DNA of 64,000 nt, taken from NCBI RefSeq assembly GCF_013363755.1, contig NZ_CP054840.1, forward strand, positions 4,062,001 through 4,126,000. The letters are read 5' to 3'. Shown here in pieces: positions 19,406 to 27,967 of the stretch. Made by a program: the position numbers and the translations under genes. How positions within the stretch are numbered: the first letter of the stretch is position 1; each line of letters begins with the position of its first letter. Below the pieces are notes generated by a model. The model was not told the origin of the DNA. It saw nothing but the letters and a program-made list of their open reading frames with translations, and ran no database searches. This DNA is from Comamonas antarctica (GTDB taxonomy: Bacteria; Pseudomonadota; Gammaproteobacteria; Burkholderiales; Burkholderiaceae_C).

Positions 19406-19426
19406 ACCTTCTCATGGTGTTAAGGT
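19406..19426 (+). promoter_or_regulatory. CueR-type operator for copZ-cueR
   Basis: ACCTTCTCATGGTGTTAAGGT: the same 21-bp dyad with ACCTT/AAGGT arms, overlapped by a TTGACC -35 element at 19404-19409. It faces the copZ gene, so copA and copZ-cueR should respond together to copper. Confidence 0.8.
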
Positions 19427-19483
19427 TCATCATGGCTTCCATGGCGCATCGGGCGCCAAAAGTTATCCACAGGAATGAGCGCT

Positions 19484-19678
19484 ATGCAACATGTATTTGA
19501 AGTCCAGGGAATGACCTGCGGCCACTGCGAAAAGGCCGTGACCCAAGCCGTGCAACGCATCGATGCCCACGCCAGCGTGCAGATCGATCGCGGCCAGAAC
19601 CGCGTGGTGGTCGACAGCAGCGCAGACCCGGCGGCGCTGCGGGCCGCGATCGAGGAAGAAGGCTACCAGGTGGCTTGA
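19484..19678 (+). CDS. copZ: Copper chaperone CopZ
   Basis: A 64-residue heavy-metal-associated protein that carries Cu(I) in the cytoplasm to CopA. The metal motif GMTCGHC lies at about residues 8-14, followed by the ferredoxin-like pattern EKAVTQAVQRIDAHASVQID and a C-terminal LRAAIEEEGYQVA. ATG 19484 is preferred because AGGA at 19471-19474 is then spaced nine bases away; an ATG at 19475 directly abuts that AGGA. It is downstream of its own CueR-type operator, and cueR follows 53 bases later. Confidence 0.93.
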   Translation: MQHVFEVQGMTCGHCEKAVTQAVQRIDAHASVQIDRGQNRVVVDSSADPAALRAAIEEEGYQVA

Positions 19679-19731
19679 GCGCCACGCCAATGGCCACAAG
19701 CATTTCACATCTTCCCAGCAGAGTTATCCAC

Positions 19732-20166
19732 ATGCCGTCAACACTGTCATCCACACCGCAATGGCCGGTGGCCATTGGCGAAGCGGCGCGCCGCGCGGGC
19801 GTGTCGGCGCGCATGCTGCGCCACTACGAAGGCCTGGGCCTGCTGGCGCGCGTGGCGCGCAGCGACAGCGGCTACCGCCAATACAGCGAAGCCGATGTGC
19901 ATGTGCTGCGCTTCATCCGCCGCAGCCGCGACCTGGGGTTCTCGATCGAGGAAATCACCACCCTGCTGGGCCTGTGGCAGGACCAGGAGCGCACCAGCGC
20001 CAGCGTCAAGCAGATTGCCCAGGCGCATATCGACACCCTGTCCGAGCGCATCGCCGCGATGCAGGCCATGCAGCGCAGCCTGCAGTCGCTGGTGCAGTGC
20101 TGCCATGGCGACGACCGGCCGGATTGCCCGATATTGGACGATCTGGCGGCCGCGGATGAAGTGTGA
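19732..20166 (+). CDS. cueR: Copper-responsive MerR-family regulator CueR
   Basis: A 144-residue MerR-family activator that twists copA and copZ promoters when it binds Cu(I). The winged helix is AIGEAARRAGVSARMLRHYEGLGLL (about residues 12-36), then a dimerisation coiled coil, and a C-terminal metal loop CCHGDDRPDCPIL with the two cysteines spaced as in CueR (Cys-x7-Cys), which separates it from mercury or lead regulators. ATG 19732 is chosen; the frame is open further upstream into copZ but without a ribosome site. It probably belongs to a copZ-cueR transcript and controls both operators upstream. Confidence 0.92.
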   Translation: MPSTLSSTPQWPVAIGEAARRAGVSARMLRHYEGLGLLARVARSDSGYRQYSEADVHVLRFIRRSRDLGFSIEEITTLLGLWQDQERTSASVKQIAQAHIDTLSERIAAMQAMQRSLQSLVQCCHGDDRPDCPILDDLAAADEV

Positions 20167-20168
20167 GG

Positions 20169-20334
20169 CAGAGCACCTTGAGCCTGCCTCGCCGGCCGCG
20201 TCGAAGGGCCTGAGCTGCTCCCCATTTTGAAGACAGGACGTTCATGGTTCGACGGGCTCACCACGAACGGGGGGATACCGTTCGCCCTGAGCCTGCCTCG
20301 CCGGCCGCGTCGAAGGATGAACGTCCTGCCGTCA
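20169..20334. repeat. Dispersed palindromic repeat, compound copy 2
   Basis: Contains two near-identical segments (CCTTGAGCCTGCCTCGCC... and CCCTGAGCCTGCCTCGCC...), each followed by GGCCGCGTCGAAGG, together with GGACGTTCATGGTTCG and GGATGAACGTCC. These can form long imperfect hairpins. It fills the gap between cueR and the convergent TetR gene and probably ends transcription of neither by itself. Confidence 0.7.
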
Positions 20335-20343
20335 AGCCATGCG

Positions 20344-20988
20344 CTAGCGCCTCAACACCCCCGCCAGCAGCGTCTTCAGACATTGCTGCGCCACTTCTTC
20401 CGGCGAATACTCCCCACCCGCCTGATACCACCGCCCTATCCAGCTCAGCGCGCCGCCGATCACGAAAGCCGCCATCTTTGGATCACAGGGCGCGAGGCTG
20501 CCTTCCTGCACGCCCTGGGCCACCAGCCGGCGGAATTCATGGTCGATCGCGGCCTTGATGCGCCGCAGCTCGGCGCGATTGCTTGCCGAGATCTGCTCGT
20601 CGCCGACGCGGATCAGGCACATGCCGAAGTCCTGCGTGACGATGCGCGCATACACCTGCATGCAGGCCGTGAGCTGGTCGAGCGCGGTGCCGCCCGCGCT
20701 GCGTGAGGCCTCGATGCCATCGAGCATCAGCTGCAGCCCCTGGCGCACGCAGCCCAGCAGGATCTCCTCCTTGTTCTTCACGTAGTAGTACAGCGTCGGT
20801 TTGCTCACACCCAGCCGCGCGGCAATGTCGTCAAGCGAAGTGGCGTGATAGCCGCGCTCGTTGAACAGCTGCGCGGCCGCCGACAGCACGGCCTGGCGCT
20901 TGGCCTCGCGCTGCTGCGGGCGGTGCTGCGTGGCGGGCCACAGCGGCTCTTCATCGAGGCTGTCTTCGGGGTGCAGGGAGGTCTTCAT
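20344..20988 (-). CDS. TetR-family transcriptional regulator
   Basis: A 214-residue TetR repressor. The N-terminal domain has AVLSAAAQLFNERGYHATS and LDDIAARLGVSKPTLYYYVKNKEE (helix-turn-helix, about residues 30-75), followed by an all-helical ligand domain. The start at 20988 is preferred because GGAA precedes it by six bases; ATG 21000 in the same frame would add four residues. It is divergent from the LIV-type transporter/acyl-CoA ligase operon and a perfect 14-bp palindrome lies between them, so it probably represses that operon and itself. The ligand is probably an acyl-CoA or the transported acid, by analogy with such clusters. Confidence 0.88.
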   Translation of the reverse strand: MKTSLHPEDSLDEEPLWPATQHRPQQREAKRQAVLSAAAQLFNERGYHATSLDDIAARLGVSKPTLYYYVKNKEEILLGCVRQGLQLMLDGIEASRSAGGTALDQLTACMQVYARIVTQDFGMCLIRVGDEQISASNRAELRRIKAAIDHEFRRLVAQGVQEGSLAPCDPKMAAFVIGGALSWIGRWYQAGGEYSPEEVAQQCLKTLLAGVLRR

Positions 20989-21060
20989 CGGTGTTTCCAT
21001 GGGTGGCGGGAAAGTCCCGATGCCTCGGCCTGAGGTCGCCAACCAGAATCCTACTCGTGG

Positions 21061-21074
21061 GTAGACCAGTCTAC
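21061..21074. promoter_or_regulatory. Candidate TetR operator
   Basis: GTAGACCAGTCTAC: perfect 6-2-6 palindrome in the divergent region, 50 bp before the transporter operon and 73 bp before the TetR gene. It is the only perfect palindrome of this size seen in that gap. Confidence 0.6.
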
Positions 21075-21123
21075 GCACCCCAGGTCACTAGTCCGGTTCG
21101 CACAAACCCGCAGAAGAAGGCCG

Positions 21124-21981
21124 ATGGAGACACACACCACAGGCAGCGCCGCTGCCCCCCTGCTGCAGGTCGATGGCATCACGCTGGCGTTTGGCGGCGT
21201 CAAGGCGCTCAATGGCGTGGGTTTTGCCGTCCAGCCGGGCTCGATCACCGCCGTGATCGGCCCGAACGGCGCGGGCAAGACCTCGCTGTTCAACACCATC
21301 TCCGGTTTTTACCGGCCCAATCAGGGCCGGATCCTGTTCGAGGGCGCTGACATCAGCCAGGTGCACGCGCCGCAGCGCGCCAAGCTCGGCCTGGGCCGCA
21401 GCTTCCAGAACATCGCGCTGTTCCGCGGCATGACAGTGCTCGACAACATCAAGCTCGGCCGCCATGCGCACCTCAAGACCCACGTGCTCGATGCGCTGTT
21501 CTACCTGGGCCGCGCGCGCCGCGAGGAGGCCGCGCTGCGCGCCGAGATCGAGGAGCGCATCATCGACTTCCTCGAGATCGACCATATCCGCCACGCGCCG
21601 GTCGCGGCCCTGCCCTACGGCCTGCAAAAGCGCGTCGAAATGGCCCGCGCGCTGGCCATGCAGCCCAAGGTGCTGATGCTCGACGAACCCGTGGCCGGCA
21701 TGAACCGCGAGGAAACCGAGGACATGGCGCGCTTCATTCTCGATGTGCGCGCCGAATGGGGCGTCACGGTGCTCATGGTCGAACACGACATGGGCATGGT
21801 CATGGACCTGTCCGACCATGTGGTGGTGCTGAACTTCGGCCAGGTCATTGCCCAGGGCACGCCGGCCCAGGTCCAGGCGGACCCCGAGGTGATCCGCGCC
21901 TATCTGGGTTCCGGCGATGTCGGCGACCTGCGCCAGCGGCTGCATGCGGGCCTGCAAGGCGCTGCCGCGGAAGGATCATGA
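21124..21981 (+). CDS. ABC transporter ATPase, LivG-type
   Basis: A 285-residue cytoplasmic ATPase of the hydrophobic amino acid uptake (HAAT) family. Walker A GPNGAGKT at about residues 43-50, Q-loop in RSFQNIALFRGM, signature LPYGLQKRVEMARAL (degenerate at LSGGQ, as is common in LivG) and Walker B VLMLDEPVAGM, with the C-terminal LivG extension. It is first in a run of five transporter genes and its stop overlaps the next start as ATGA. With the LivF-type partner it should drive import through the two permeases. The adjacent acyl-CoA ligase suggests the substrate is a carboxylic acid rather than leucine, but this is inference. Confidence 0.93.
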   Translation: METHTTGSAAAPLLQVDGITLAFGGVKALNGVGFAVQPGSITAVIGPNGAGKTSLFNTISGFYRPNQGRILFEGADISQVHAPQRAKLGLGRSFQNIALFRGMTVLDNIKLGRHAHLKTHVLDALFYLGRARREEAALRAEIEERIIDFLEIDHIRHAPVAALPYGLQKRVEMARALAMQPKVLMLDEPVAGMNREETEDMARFILDVRAEWGVTVLMVEHDMGMVMDLSDHVVVLNFGQVIAQGTPAQVQADPEVIRAYLGSGDVGDLRQRLHAGLQGAAAEGS

Positions 21982-22859
21982 TGGACTGGGCCTACCTGTT
22001 TGAAATCAGCCTCACGGGCCTGGCCAGCGGCGGCCTTTATGCCCTCGCGGCGCTGGCCTTCGTCATGGTCTACAAGGCCACGCGCGTGGTGAACATCGCC
22101 ATCGGCGAGATCCTGATGGTCGGCGCGTATCTGTTCTTCACCTTCTCGGCGAGCCTGGCGCTGCCGCTGTGGCTTGCGATCCCGGCCGCGGTGCTGTGCT
22201 GCGGGCTGCTGGGCGCGGTCATCGAACGGACCATCATCCGCCCGCTGCTGGGCGAGCCGCCGATCTCGGTGTTCATGGTCACCGTGGGCCTGGCCTCGGT
22301 GCTGGTGGGCCTGGTGGAGATGATCTGGACCGCCGACCAGCGCCGCCTGCCCGACTTCATGCCCACGCAGCCGATCATGATCGGCGAAGCCTTTCTCGCG
22401 CCCAAGATCTTCTGGGGCGCGGTGATTGCCGTGGTGTTCATTGCCGCGGTGCTGCTGGTGCTGCGCTTTTGGCGCGGCGGCGTCGCGCTGCGCGCCACCG
22501 CGTCGGACCAGGCCGCGGCCTATTCCATGGGCATCAACGTGCCGCGCGTGTTCTCGCTGGCCTGGGTGGTCTCGGCCATGATTGCCGCGGTCTCGGGAAT
22601 CATCGTCGGCTCGATCGGCGGCATCTCGTCGTCGATGGGCGTGTTCGGGCTGTCGGTGCTGGTGGTGGTGATCGTCGGCGGACTCGACAGCGTGCTCGGC
22701 GCGCTGCTCGGCGGGCTGTTCATCGGCCTGATCGAGGCGCTGGCTGGCGCCTACCTCGGCGGCGAATACAAGCTGCTGAGCACCTTCATCATGCTGGTCA
22801 TCGTGCTCATGATCCGGCCCTACGGCCTGTTCGGCACGCGTGAAATCGAGAGGCTGTAG
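21978..22859 (+). CDS. ABC transporter permease, LivH-type
   Basis: A 293-residue inner-membrane permease with about eight helices. It opens with LTGLASGGLYALAALAFVMVYKATRVVNIAIGEILMVGAY, the LivH hallmark, and contains ATASDQAAAYSMGINVPRVF, the cytoplasmic coupling segment that contacts the ATPases, followed by GLDSVLGALLGGLFIGLIEAL. The start ATG 21978 overlaps the ATPase stop. The LivM-type partner starts two bases after this gene's stop, so the pair is tightly coupled. Confidence 0.93.
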   Translation: MMDWAYLFEISLTGLASGGLYALAALAFVMVYKATRVVNIAIGEILMVGAYLFFTFSASLALPLWLAIPAAVLCCGLLGAVIERTIIRPLLGEPPISVFMVTVGLASVLVGLVEMIWTADQRRLPDFMPTQPIMIGEAFLAPKIFWGAVIAVVFIAAVLLVLRFWRGGVALRATASDQAAAYSMGINVPRVFSLAWVVSAMIAAVSGIIVGSIGGISSSMGVFGLSVLVVVIVGGLDSVLGALLGGLFIGLIEALAGAYLGGEYKLLSTFIMLVIVLMIRPYGLFGTREIERL

Positions 22860-22861
22860 TC

Positions 22862-23899
22862 ATGCGCATCGGCACCCTCAAGCAAAGCTATGTCGCCGAC
22901 GCGGCGCTGTTCGACTCGCGCACGCAGAAGGTCTGGCTGGCCGTCGCGGGCGCGCTGCTGCTGCTGTTTCCATTCATGGCCAGCGACTACTGGCTGTATC
23001 TGGCCTGCCTGGTCAGCATCAACGTGGCGAGCGCCACGGGCCTCAACATCCTCACCGGCTACACCGGCCTGGTGAGCCTGGGCCAGGCGGCCTTCATGGG
23101 CCTGGGTGCCTACACCGTGGCGATTCTCGAAACCCGGCTGGGCACGCCCTTCCTGCTCAATCTGCTGGCCGGCGGCATCGTCGCCATGCTGGGCGGGCTG
23201 GTGGTCGGCATCCCCTCGCTGCGCGTCAAGGGGCTGTACCTCGCCATCGCCACGATCGCCGCTTCGTTCATTGCCCACTTCCTGTTTGCCAACCTGGCAT
23301 TCACCGACGGCACCACGGGCATCTCGATGCCGCCCGCCAAGTTCTTCGGCGTTCCGCTCGACACCTCGTTTCGCCTCTATTGGGTGATCGTGCCGATCAC
23401 GCTGCTGCTGCTGCTGGGCGCGGCCAATCTGTTTCGCACGCGCATCGGCCGGGCCTTCATTGCGATCCGCGACCGCGACATCTCGGCCGAGGTGCTGGGC
23501 ATCCCGCTGCTGCGCTACAAGCTGCTGTCGTTCGGCCTGTCGTCGTTCTACGCGGGCGTGGCGGGCGGGCTCTGGGCGTATTTCTTCCGCGTGGTCACGC
23601 CCGAGAGCTTTCCGCTCTTGATGTCGATCTTCTTCCTGGCCGCGATCATCGTCGGCGGCATGGGCTCCATCCTCGGCGGCATCCTGGGCGCGGCGTTCAT
23701 GACCATGGTGCCCGAGCTGCTCAAGCTGGTGGTCGACCTGCTGCCCGGCGGCAGCGAGCTCACGGTGTTCCTGTCGCCGGTGCGCACCATCGTCTTCGGC
23801 CTGCTGATCATTGGTTTTCTGGTGTTCGAGCCGCTGGGGCTCGCAGAAGTGTGGCGGCGCATTCGCCGCTTTTTCCACCTGTGGCCTTTCCGCAATTGA
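22862..23899 (+). CDS. ABC transporter permease, LivM-type
   Basis: A 345-residue inner-membrane permease with about ten helices. Hallmarks: SINVASATGLNILTGYTGLVSLGQAAFMGLGAYT, GLYLAIATIAASFIAHFLFAN, the coupling segment AIRDRDISAEVLGIPLLRYKL and AAIIVGGMGSILGGILGAAF. It pairs with the LivH-type subunit encoded directly upstream. The substrate-binding protein gene follows after 33 bases. Confidence 0.93.
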   Translation: MRIGTLKQSYVADAALFDSRTQKVWLAVAGALLLLFPFMASDYWLYLACLVSINVASATGLNILTGYTGLVSLGQAAFMGLGAYTVAILETRLGTPFLLNLLAGGIVAMLGGLVVGIPSLRVKGLYLAIATIAASFIAHFLFANLAFTDGTTGISMPPAKFFGVPLDTSFRLYWVIVPITLLLLLGAANLFRTRIGRAFIAIRDRDISAEVLGIPLLRYKLLSFGLSSFYAGVAGGLWAYFFRVVTPESFPLLMSIFFLAAIIVGGMGSILGGILGAAFMTMVPELLKLVVDLLPGGSELTVFLSPVRTIVFGLLIIGFLVFEPLGLAEVWRRIRRFFHLWPFRN

Positions 23900-23932
23900 G
23901 CGGCAGCGCCCTGTCATCGACGAGGAACAAGC

Positions 23933-25114
23933 ATGCAACAGAACCTGACTTCGCAGCGCCGCCGCTCGCTGCTGCTGGCCGCCGGGGCCAGCCTTGCCGC
24001 GCCGCTGGCCGCGCAGGCCCAGACCGGTGGCGAGGACATCGTCATCGGCGGCTCGATTCCCATGACCGGCGTGTTTGCGTTTGCCGGCGTGGGCATCAAC
24101 CTGGGCATCGGCGACTACGTGAAGATGGTCAACGACGCGGGCGGCATCAAGGGCCGCAAGCTGCGCTACGTACCCGAGGACACGGGCTACAAGGTCGACG
24201 TCTCGGTCGCGGCCTACAAGAAGCTCACCAGCCAGAACAGGATCAACCTCTACTACGGCGACTCGACCGGCTTCTCGAAAACCATCAACCCCGAACTCGA
24301 CCGCAACGGCAACATCCTGATGGCCGGCGCCTCGTTCGCCACCGAGCTCAACGACCCGAAGAAGTACCCGAACCAGTTCCTCGTCGGCCCCGATTACACC
24401 GAGATGTTCGGCATCCTGCTCAAGCACATCGCCAAGGAAAAGCCCGGCGCCAAGGTGGCCTTCGTCTACTCCGATTCCGAGTTCGGCCGCGACCCGATCG
24501 AGGCCAGCGAGGCGATGGCCAAGAAGCTGGGCCTCACGGTGCCGATCAAGCTGATGACGCCCGCGGGCAGCGTCGACGTCTCGACCGAGGTCATCAAGCT
24601 GCGCCGCGCCGCGCCCGACTACACCATCTTCCACGGCTACATCCTTGCGCCCATCCCCGAGTTCGTGACCCAGGGCAAGCAGATGGGCATGACCAGCAAG
24701 TGGATGGGCACGTTCTGGACCATGGACAGCTCCACCGTCATGAAGATGGGCCCGGCCGGCGACGGCTTCATGGGCGTCATGCCCTACCGCTACTACTACG
24801 ACACTTCGGCCCCCGCGCCCACGCTGGACAGGATCCGCAAGCTGCGCCCCGAATACCAGAGCACGGCCTACCTGCAGGGCTATCTCGCGGCGATGCTGTT
24901 CGTCGAATCGGCCAAACGCTGCCTCGATGCGGGCAAGCCGCTGAACGGCCCGAACCTCAAGGCCGCGCTCAACAGCCTCAAGGACTTCGACACCGGCGGC
25001 CTGATCGGCGTGCCGATCACCATCCGCGGCAATTCGATTCCCGTGGGCCGGGTCTACCGCGCCGACATGAAGGCGCAGAAGATGGTGCCGGCCTCGGACT
25101 GGATCGCGCTCTGA
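23933..25114 (+). CDS. Periplasmic substrate-binding protein of LIV-type ABC transporter
   Basis: A 393-residue protein with a signal peptide: QRRRSLLLAAGASLAAPLAAQAQ gives a twin-arginine-like or Sec signal with AQA cleavage near residue 29. The mature part is a type-I periplasmic binding fold: IVIGGSIPMTGVFAFAGVGIN at the first strand, VKMVNDAGGIKGRKLRYVPEDTGY, and AFVYSDSEFGRDPIEASEAM. This matches the Peripla_BP_6 group that binds amino acids, aromatic acids or other small acids. Lying inside the operon between permease and second ATPase genes, it delivers the substrate to this importer. The ligand cannot be read from sequence. Confidence 0.92.
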   Translation: MQQNLTSQRRRSLLLAAGASLAAPLAAQAQTGGEDIVIGGSIPMTGVFAFAGVGINLGIGDYVKMVNDAGGIKGRKLRYVPEDTGYKVDVSVAAYKKLTSQNRINLYYGDSTGFSKTINPELDRNGNILMAGASFATELNDPKKYPNQFLVGPDYTEMFGILLKHIAKEKPGAKVAFVYSDSEFGRDPIEASEAMAKKLGLTVPIKLMTPAGSVDVSTEVIKLRRAAPDYTIFHGYILAPIPEFVTQGKQMGMTSKWMGTFWTMDSSTVMKMGPAGDGFMGVMPYRYYYDTSAPAPTLDRIRKLRPEYQSTAYLQGYLAAMLFVESAKRCLDAGKPLNGPNLKAALNSLKDFDTGGLIGVPITIRGNSIPVGRVYRADMKAQKMVPASDWIAL

Positions 25115-25130
25115 CACCGGGAACGCGCGC

Positions 25131-25958
<828 letters not shown>

Positions 25959-25962
25959 GAAT

Positions 25963-25978
25963 TGTTCCACATGAAACA
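25963..25978. other. parS-like sequence across the acyl-CoA ligase start codon
   Basis: TGTTCCACATGAAACA matches the parS consensus except for one central base (A instead of G), which creates the ATG start codon at 25971. It may be a weak ParB site, or chance. Confidence 0.45.
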
Positions 25979-27797
25979 TTCCGCCTCTCTTCCCCCGCTG
26001 CCCAACCGCACCCTGCCGCAGCAGTTGCGCGAACTCGCGCGCAGCCAGCCCGCACGCATTGCGATCCGGCAAAAGAATTTCGGCATCTGGCAGCCCGTGA
26101 CCTGGGCCGGCTACTACCAGCGCGCCGCGCATTTCGCGCTGGGCCTGCATGCGCTGGGCCTGCGCGCGGGCGGCCACATGGGCGTCATTGCCGAGAACCG
26201 CCTCGAATGGGTGCTCGCGCAGATGGGCTGCGGCCTGATCGGCGCGGTCACCGTGGGCGTCTATCCCACCAGTCCGAGCAACGAAGTGGCCTATGTGGTC
26301 GCGCATGCCGATATCGAGATCATGGTCTGCGAGGACCAGGAGCAGGTCGACAAGCTGCTGGCCGCGCGCGCCAGCCTGCCGCGCCTGGCGCATATCGTGG
26401 TCATGGAGACCAAGGGCCTGCGCAGCTACTCCGACGAGGAGCGCGCACTGATCACGCCGTTTGCCGAGGTCGAGGCCCATGGGCACGCGGCCTGGCATGA
26501 CCAGCAGCCGCTGATCGACCAGGCGCTGGCGCAGCAGTCGCCCGAAGACATCGCGCTGATGATCTACACCTCGGGTTCGACCGGCAAGCCCAAGGGCGCG
26601 ATGATTTCCTGGCGCAACATCCGCGGCGTGGCGCCGGGCATCATCGAACGCCTGCAGCTCAGCTCGCAAACGCGCCACCTGTCGTACCTGCCGCTGTGCC
26701 ATGTCGCCGAGCAGATGCTGACCACCTTCGTGCCGATCTACCTGGGCTCGCAGGTGCACTTCGGCGAGTCGGTACGCACCGTGCAGGAAGACCTGCGCGA
26801 AGTCGCGCCCAGCATGTTCCTCGGCGTGCCGCGGATCTGGGAAAAGATGCATGCCAGCCTGAGCATCAAGCGCCACGAGGCCGGCCGCTGGCAGCGCCGG
26901 CTGATGGACCACGCCATGGCCGCCTGCACGCCGCTGGCCGACAAGCCGCGCGCGCAATGGCGCCTGGGCGAGCGCCTCAGCTATGGCTGCTGGTACTGGC
27001 TGGTGCTGCGTGCGCTGCAGAACTTCCTGGGCCTGCGCTGCGTCGAGGTCGCGCTCACCGGCGCGGCGCCGATCCCGGCCGAGGTCGTGCGCTACTTCCG
27101 CGTGCTGGGCATTCCGCTGATCGAGGTCTACGGCCTGACCGAGTCGAGCGGCATGGTGCTGGGCCACCGGCTCGACCAGGTGATTCCCGGCACCGTCGGC
27201 CAGCCGATCGCAGGTGTCGAATGGCGGCTGGCCGACAACGGCGAGCTGCAGATCCGCGGCGAGATGGTGTTCGCGGGCTACTACCGCAACCCCGAAGCCA
27301 CGGCGGCCACGCTGCAAGGCGGCTGGTTGCACACCGGCGACGTGGTGCGCGAGGAGCAGGGCCAGCTGAAGATCGTCGACCGGCTCAAGGACATCATGAT
27401 CACCGCCGGCGGCAAGAACCTCACGCCCTCCGAGATCGAGAACGCGATGAAGGCCAGCCCCTACATCAAGGAATGCGTGATCGTTGCCGAGGGCCGCAAG
27501 TTCGTCGCCGCGCTGGTCATGCTCGACGCCGAGACCGTGGGCCAGTGGGCGCAGTCGCGGCGCATTCCGTTCACCCACTTCCGCTCGCTGGCCGAGCACC
27601 CCGAAGTGCTGGCGCTGATCGACAACGAGATCGCCGAGCGCAACCAGCGCCTGGCCCAGGTCGCGCAGATCCGCCGCTTCCATCTGCTGACCAAGGAGCT
27701 GGACCATGACGACGGCGAGGTCACGGCGACGATGAAGGTGCGCCGCGCGAGCATCTACCATGCCTACAACGCCGAGATCGAGGCGCTGTACCAATGA
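25971..27797 (+). CDS. Long-chain acyl-CoA ligase (AMP-forming)
   Basis: A 608-residue cytoplasmic or membrane-associated enzyme that activates a carboxylic acid to its CoA thioester through an acyl-AMP. Visible motifs: YTSGSTGKPKGAM (about residues 197-209), YGLTESSGM, the FAA1-type GYYRNPEATAATL, GWLHTGDVV and DRLKDIMITAGGKNLTPSEIEN with the conserved lysine-bearing loop. ATG 25971 is used; a TTG three codons earlier has no room for a ribosome site. It follows the ABC transporter by 12 bases, so imported acid would be activated directly. The length fits the FAA1-like class (about 600 residues) rather than short aromatic-acid ligases. Confidence 0.92.
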   Translation: MKHSASLPPLPNRTLPQQLRELARSQPARIAIRQKNFGIWQPVTWAGYYQRAAHFALGLHALGLRAGGHMGVIAENRLEWVLAQMGCGLIGAVTVGVYPTSPSNEVAYVVAHADIEIMVCEDQEQVDKLLAARASLPRLAHIVVMETKGLRSYSDEERALITPFAEVEAHGHAAWHDQQPLIDQALAQQSPEDIALMIYTSGSTGKPKGAMISWRNIRGVAPGIIERLQLSSQTRHLSYLPLCHVAEQMLTTFVPIYLGSQVHFGESVRTVQEDLREVAPSMFLGVPRIWEKMHASLSIKRHEAGRWQRRLMDHAMAACTPLADKPRAQWRLGERLSYGCWYWLVLRALQNFLGLRCVEVALTGAAPIPAEVVRYFRVLGIPLIEVYGLTESSGMVLGHRLDQVIPGTVGQPIAGVEWRLADNGELQIRGEMVFAGYYRNPEATAATLQGGWLHTGDVVREEQGQLKIVDRLKDIMITAGGKNLTPSEIENAMKASPYIKECVIVAEGRKFVAALVMLDAETVGQWAQSRRIPFTHFRSLAEHPEVLALIDNEIAERNQRLAQVAQIRRFHLLTKELDHDDGEVTATMKVRRASIYHAYNAEIEALYQ

Positions 27798-27948
27798 GTG
27801 CCCTGCCCCGCCGGTGACAGGGCCGGCGCCCGCGTTCCTGCACAATGGCAGGTGTTTCGGGCGTGGGCGCTGGCGAACGATCCGCGCACCGGCATCGATG
27901 CACTTCCTTCAGCCAGCCAGTCCGCCGCACCGGCCCATGGCTGCATAG

Positions 27949-27957
27949 TTATCCACA
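27949..27957 (+). other. DnaA box upstream of the thiolase gene
   Basis: Perfect TTATCCACA ten bases before the thiolase ATG; it runs straight into the AGGA that serves as its ribosome binding site. Confidence 0.55.
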
Positions 27958-27967
27958 GGACCAGGCC

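Larger units (their letters stand above)
19385..19732. other. Three perfect DnaA boxes around copZ
   Basis: TTATCCACA (or its complement) occurs at 19385-19393 (reverse), 19463-19471 (forward) and 19724-19732 (forward). The second abuts the ribosome site of copZ (TTATCCACAGGA) and the third overlaps the cueR start codon. Whether DnaA binds and affects copper genes is not known. Confidence 0.6.
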
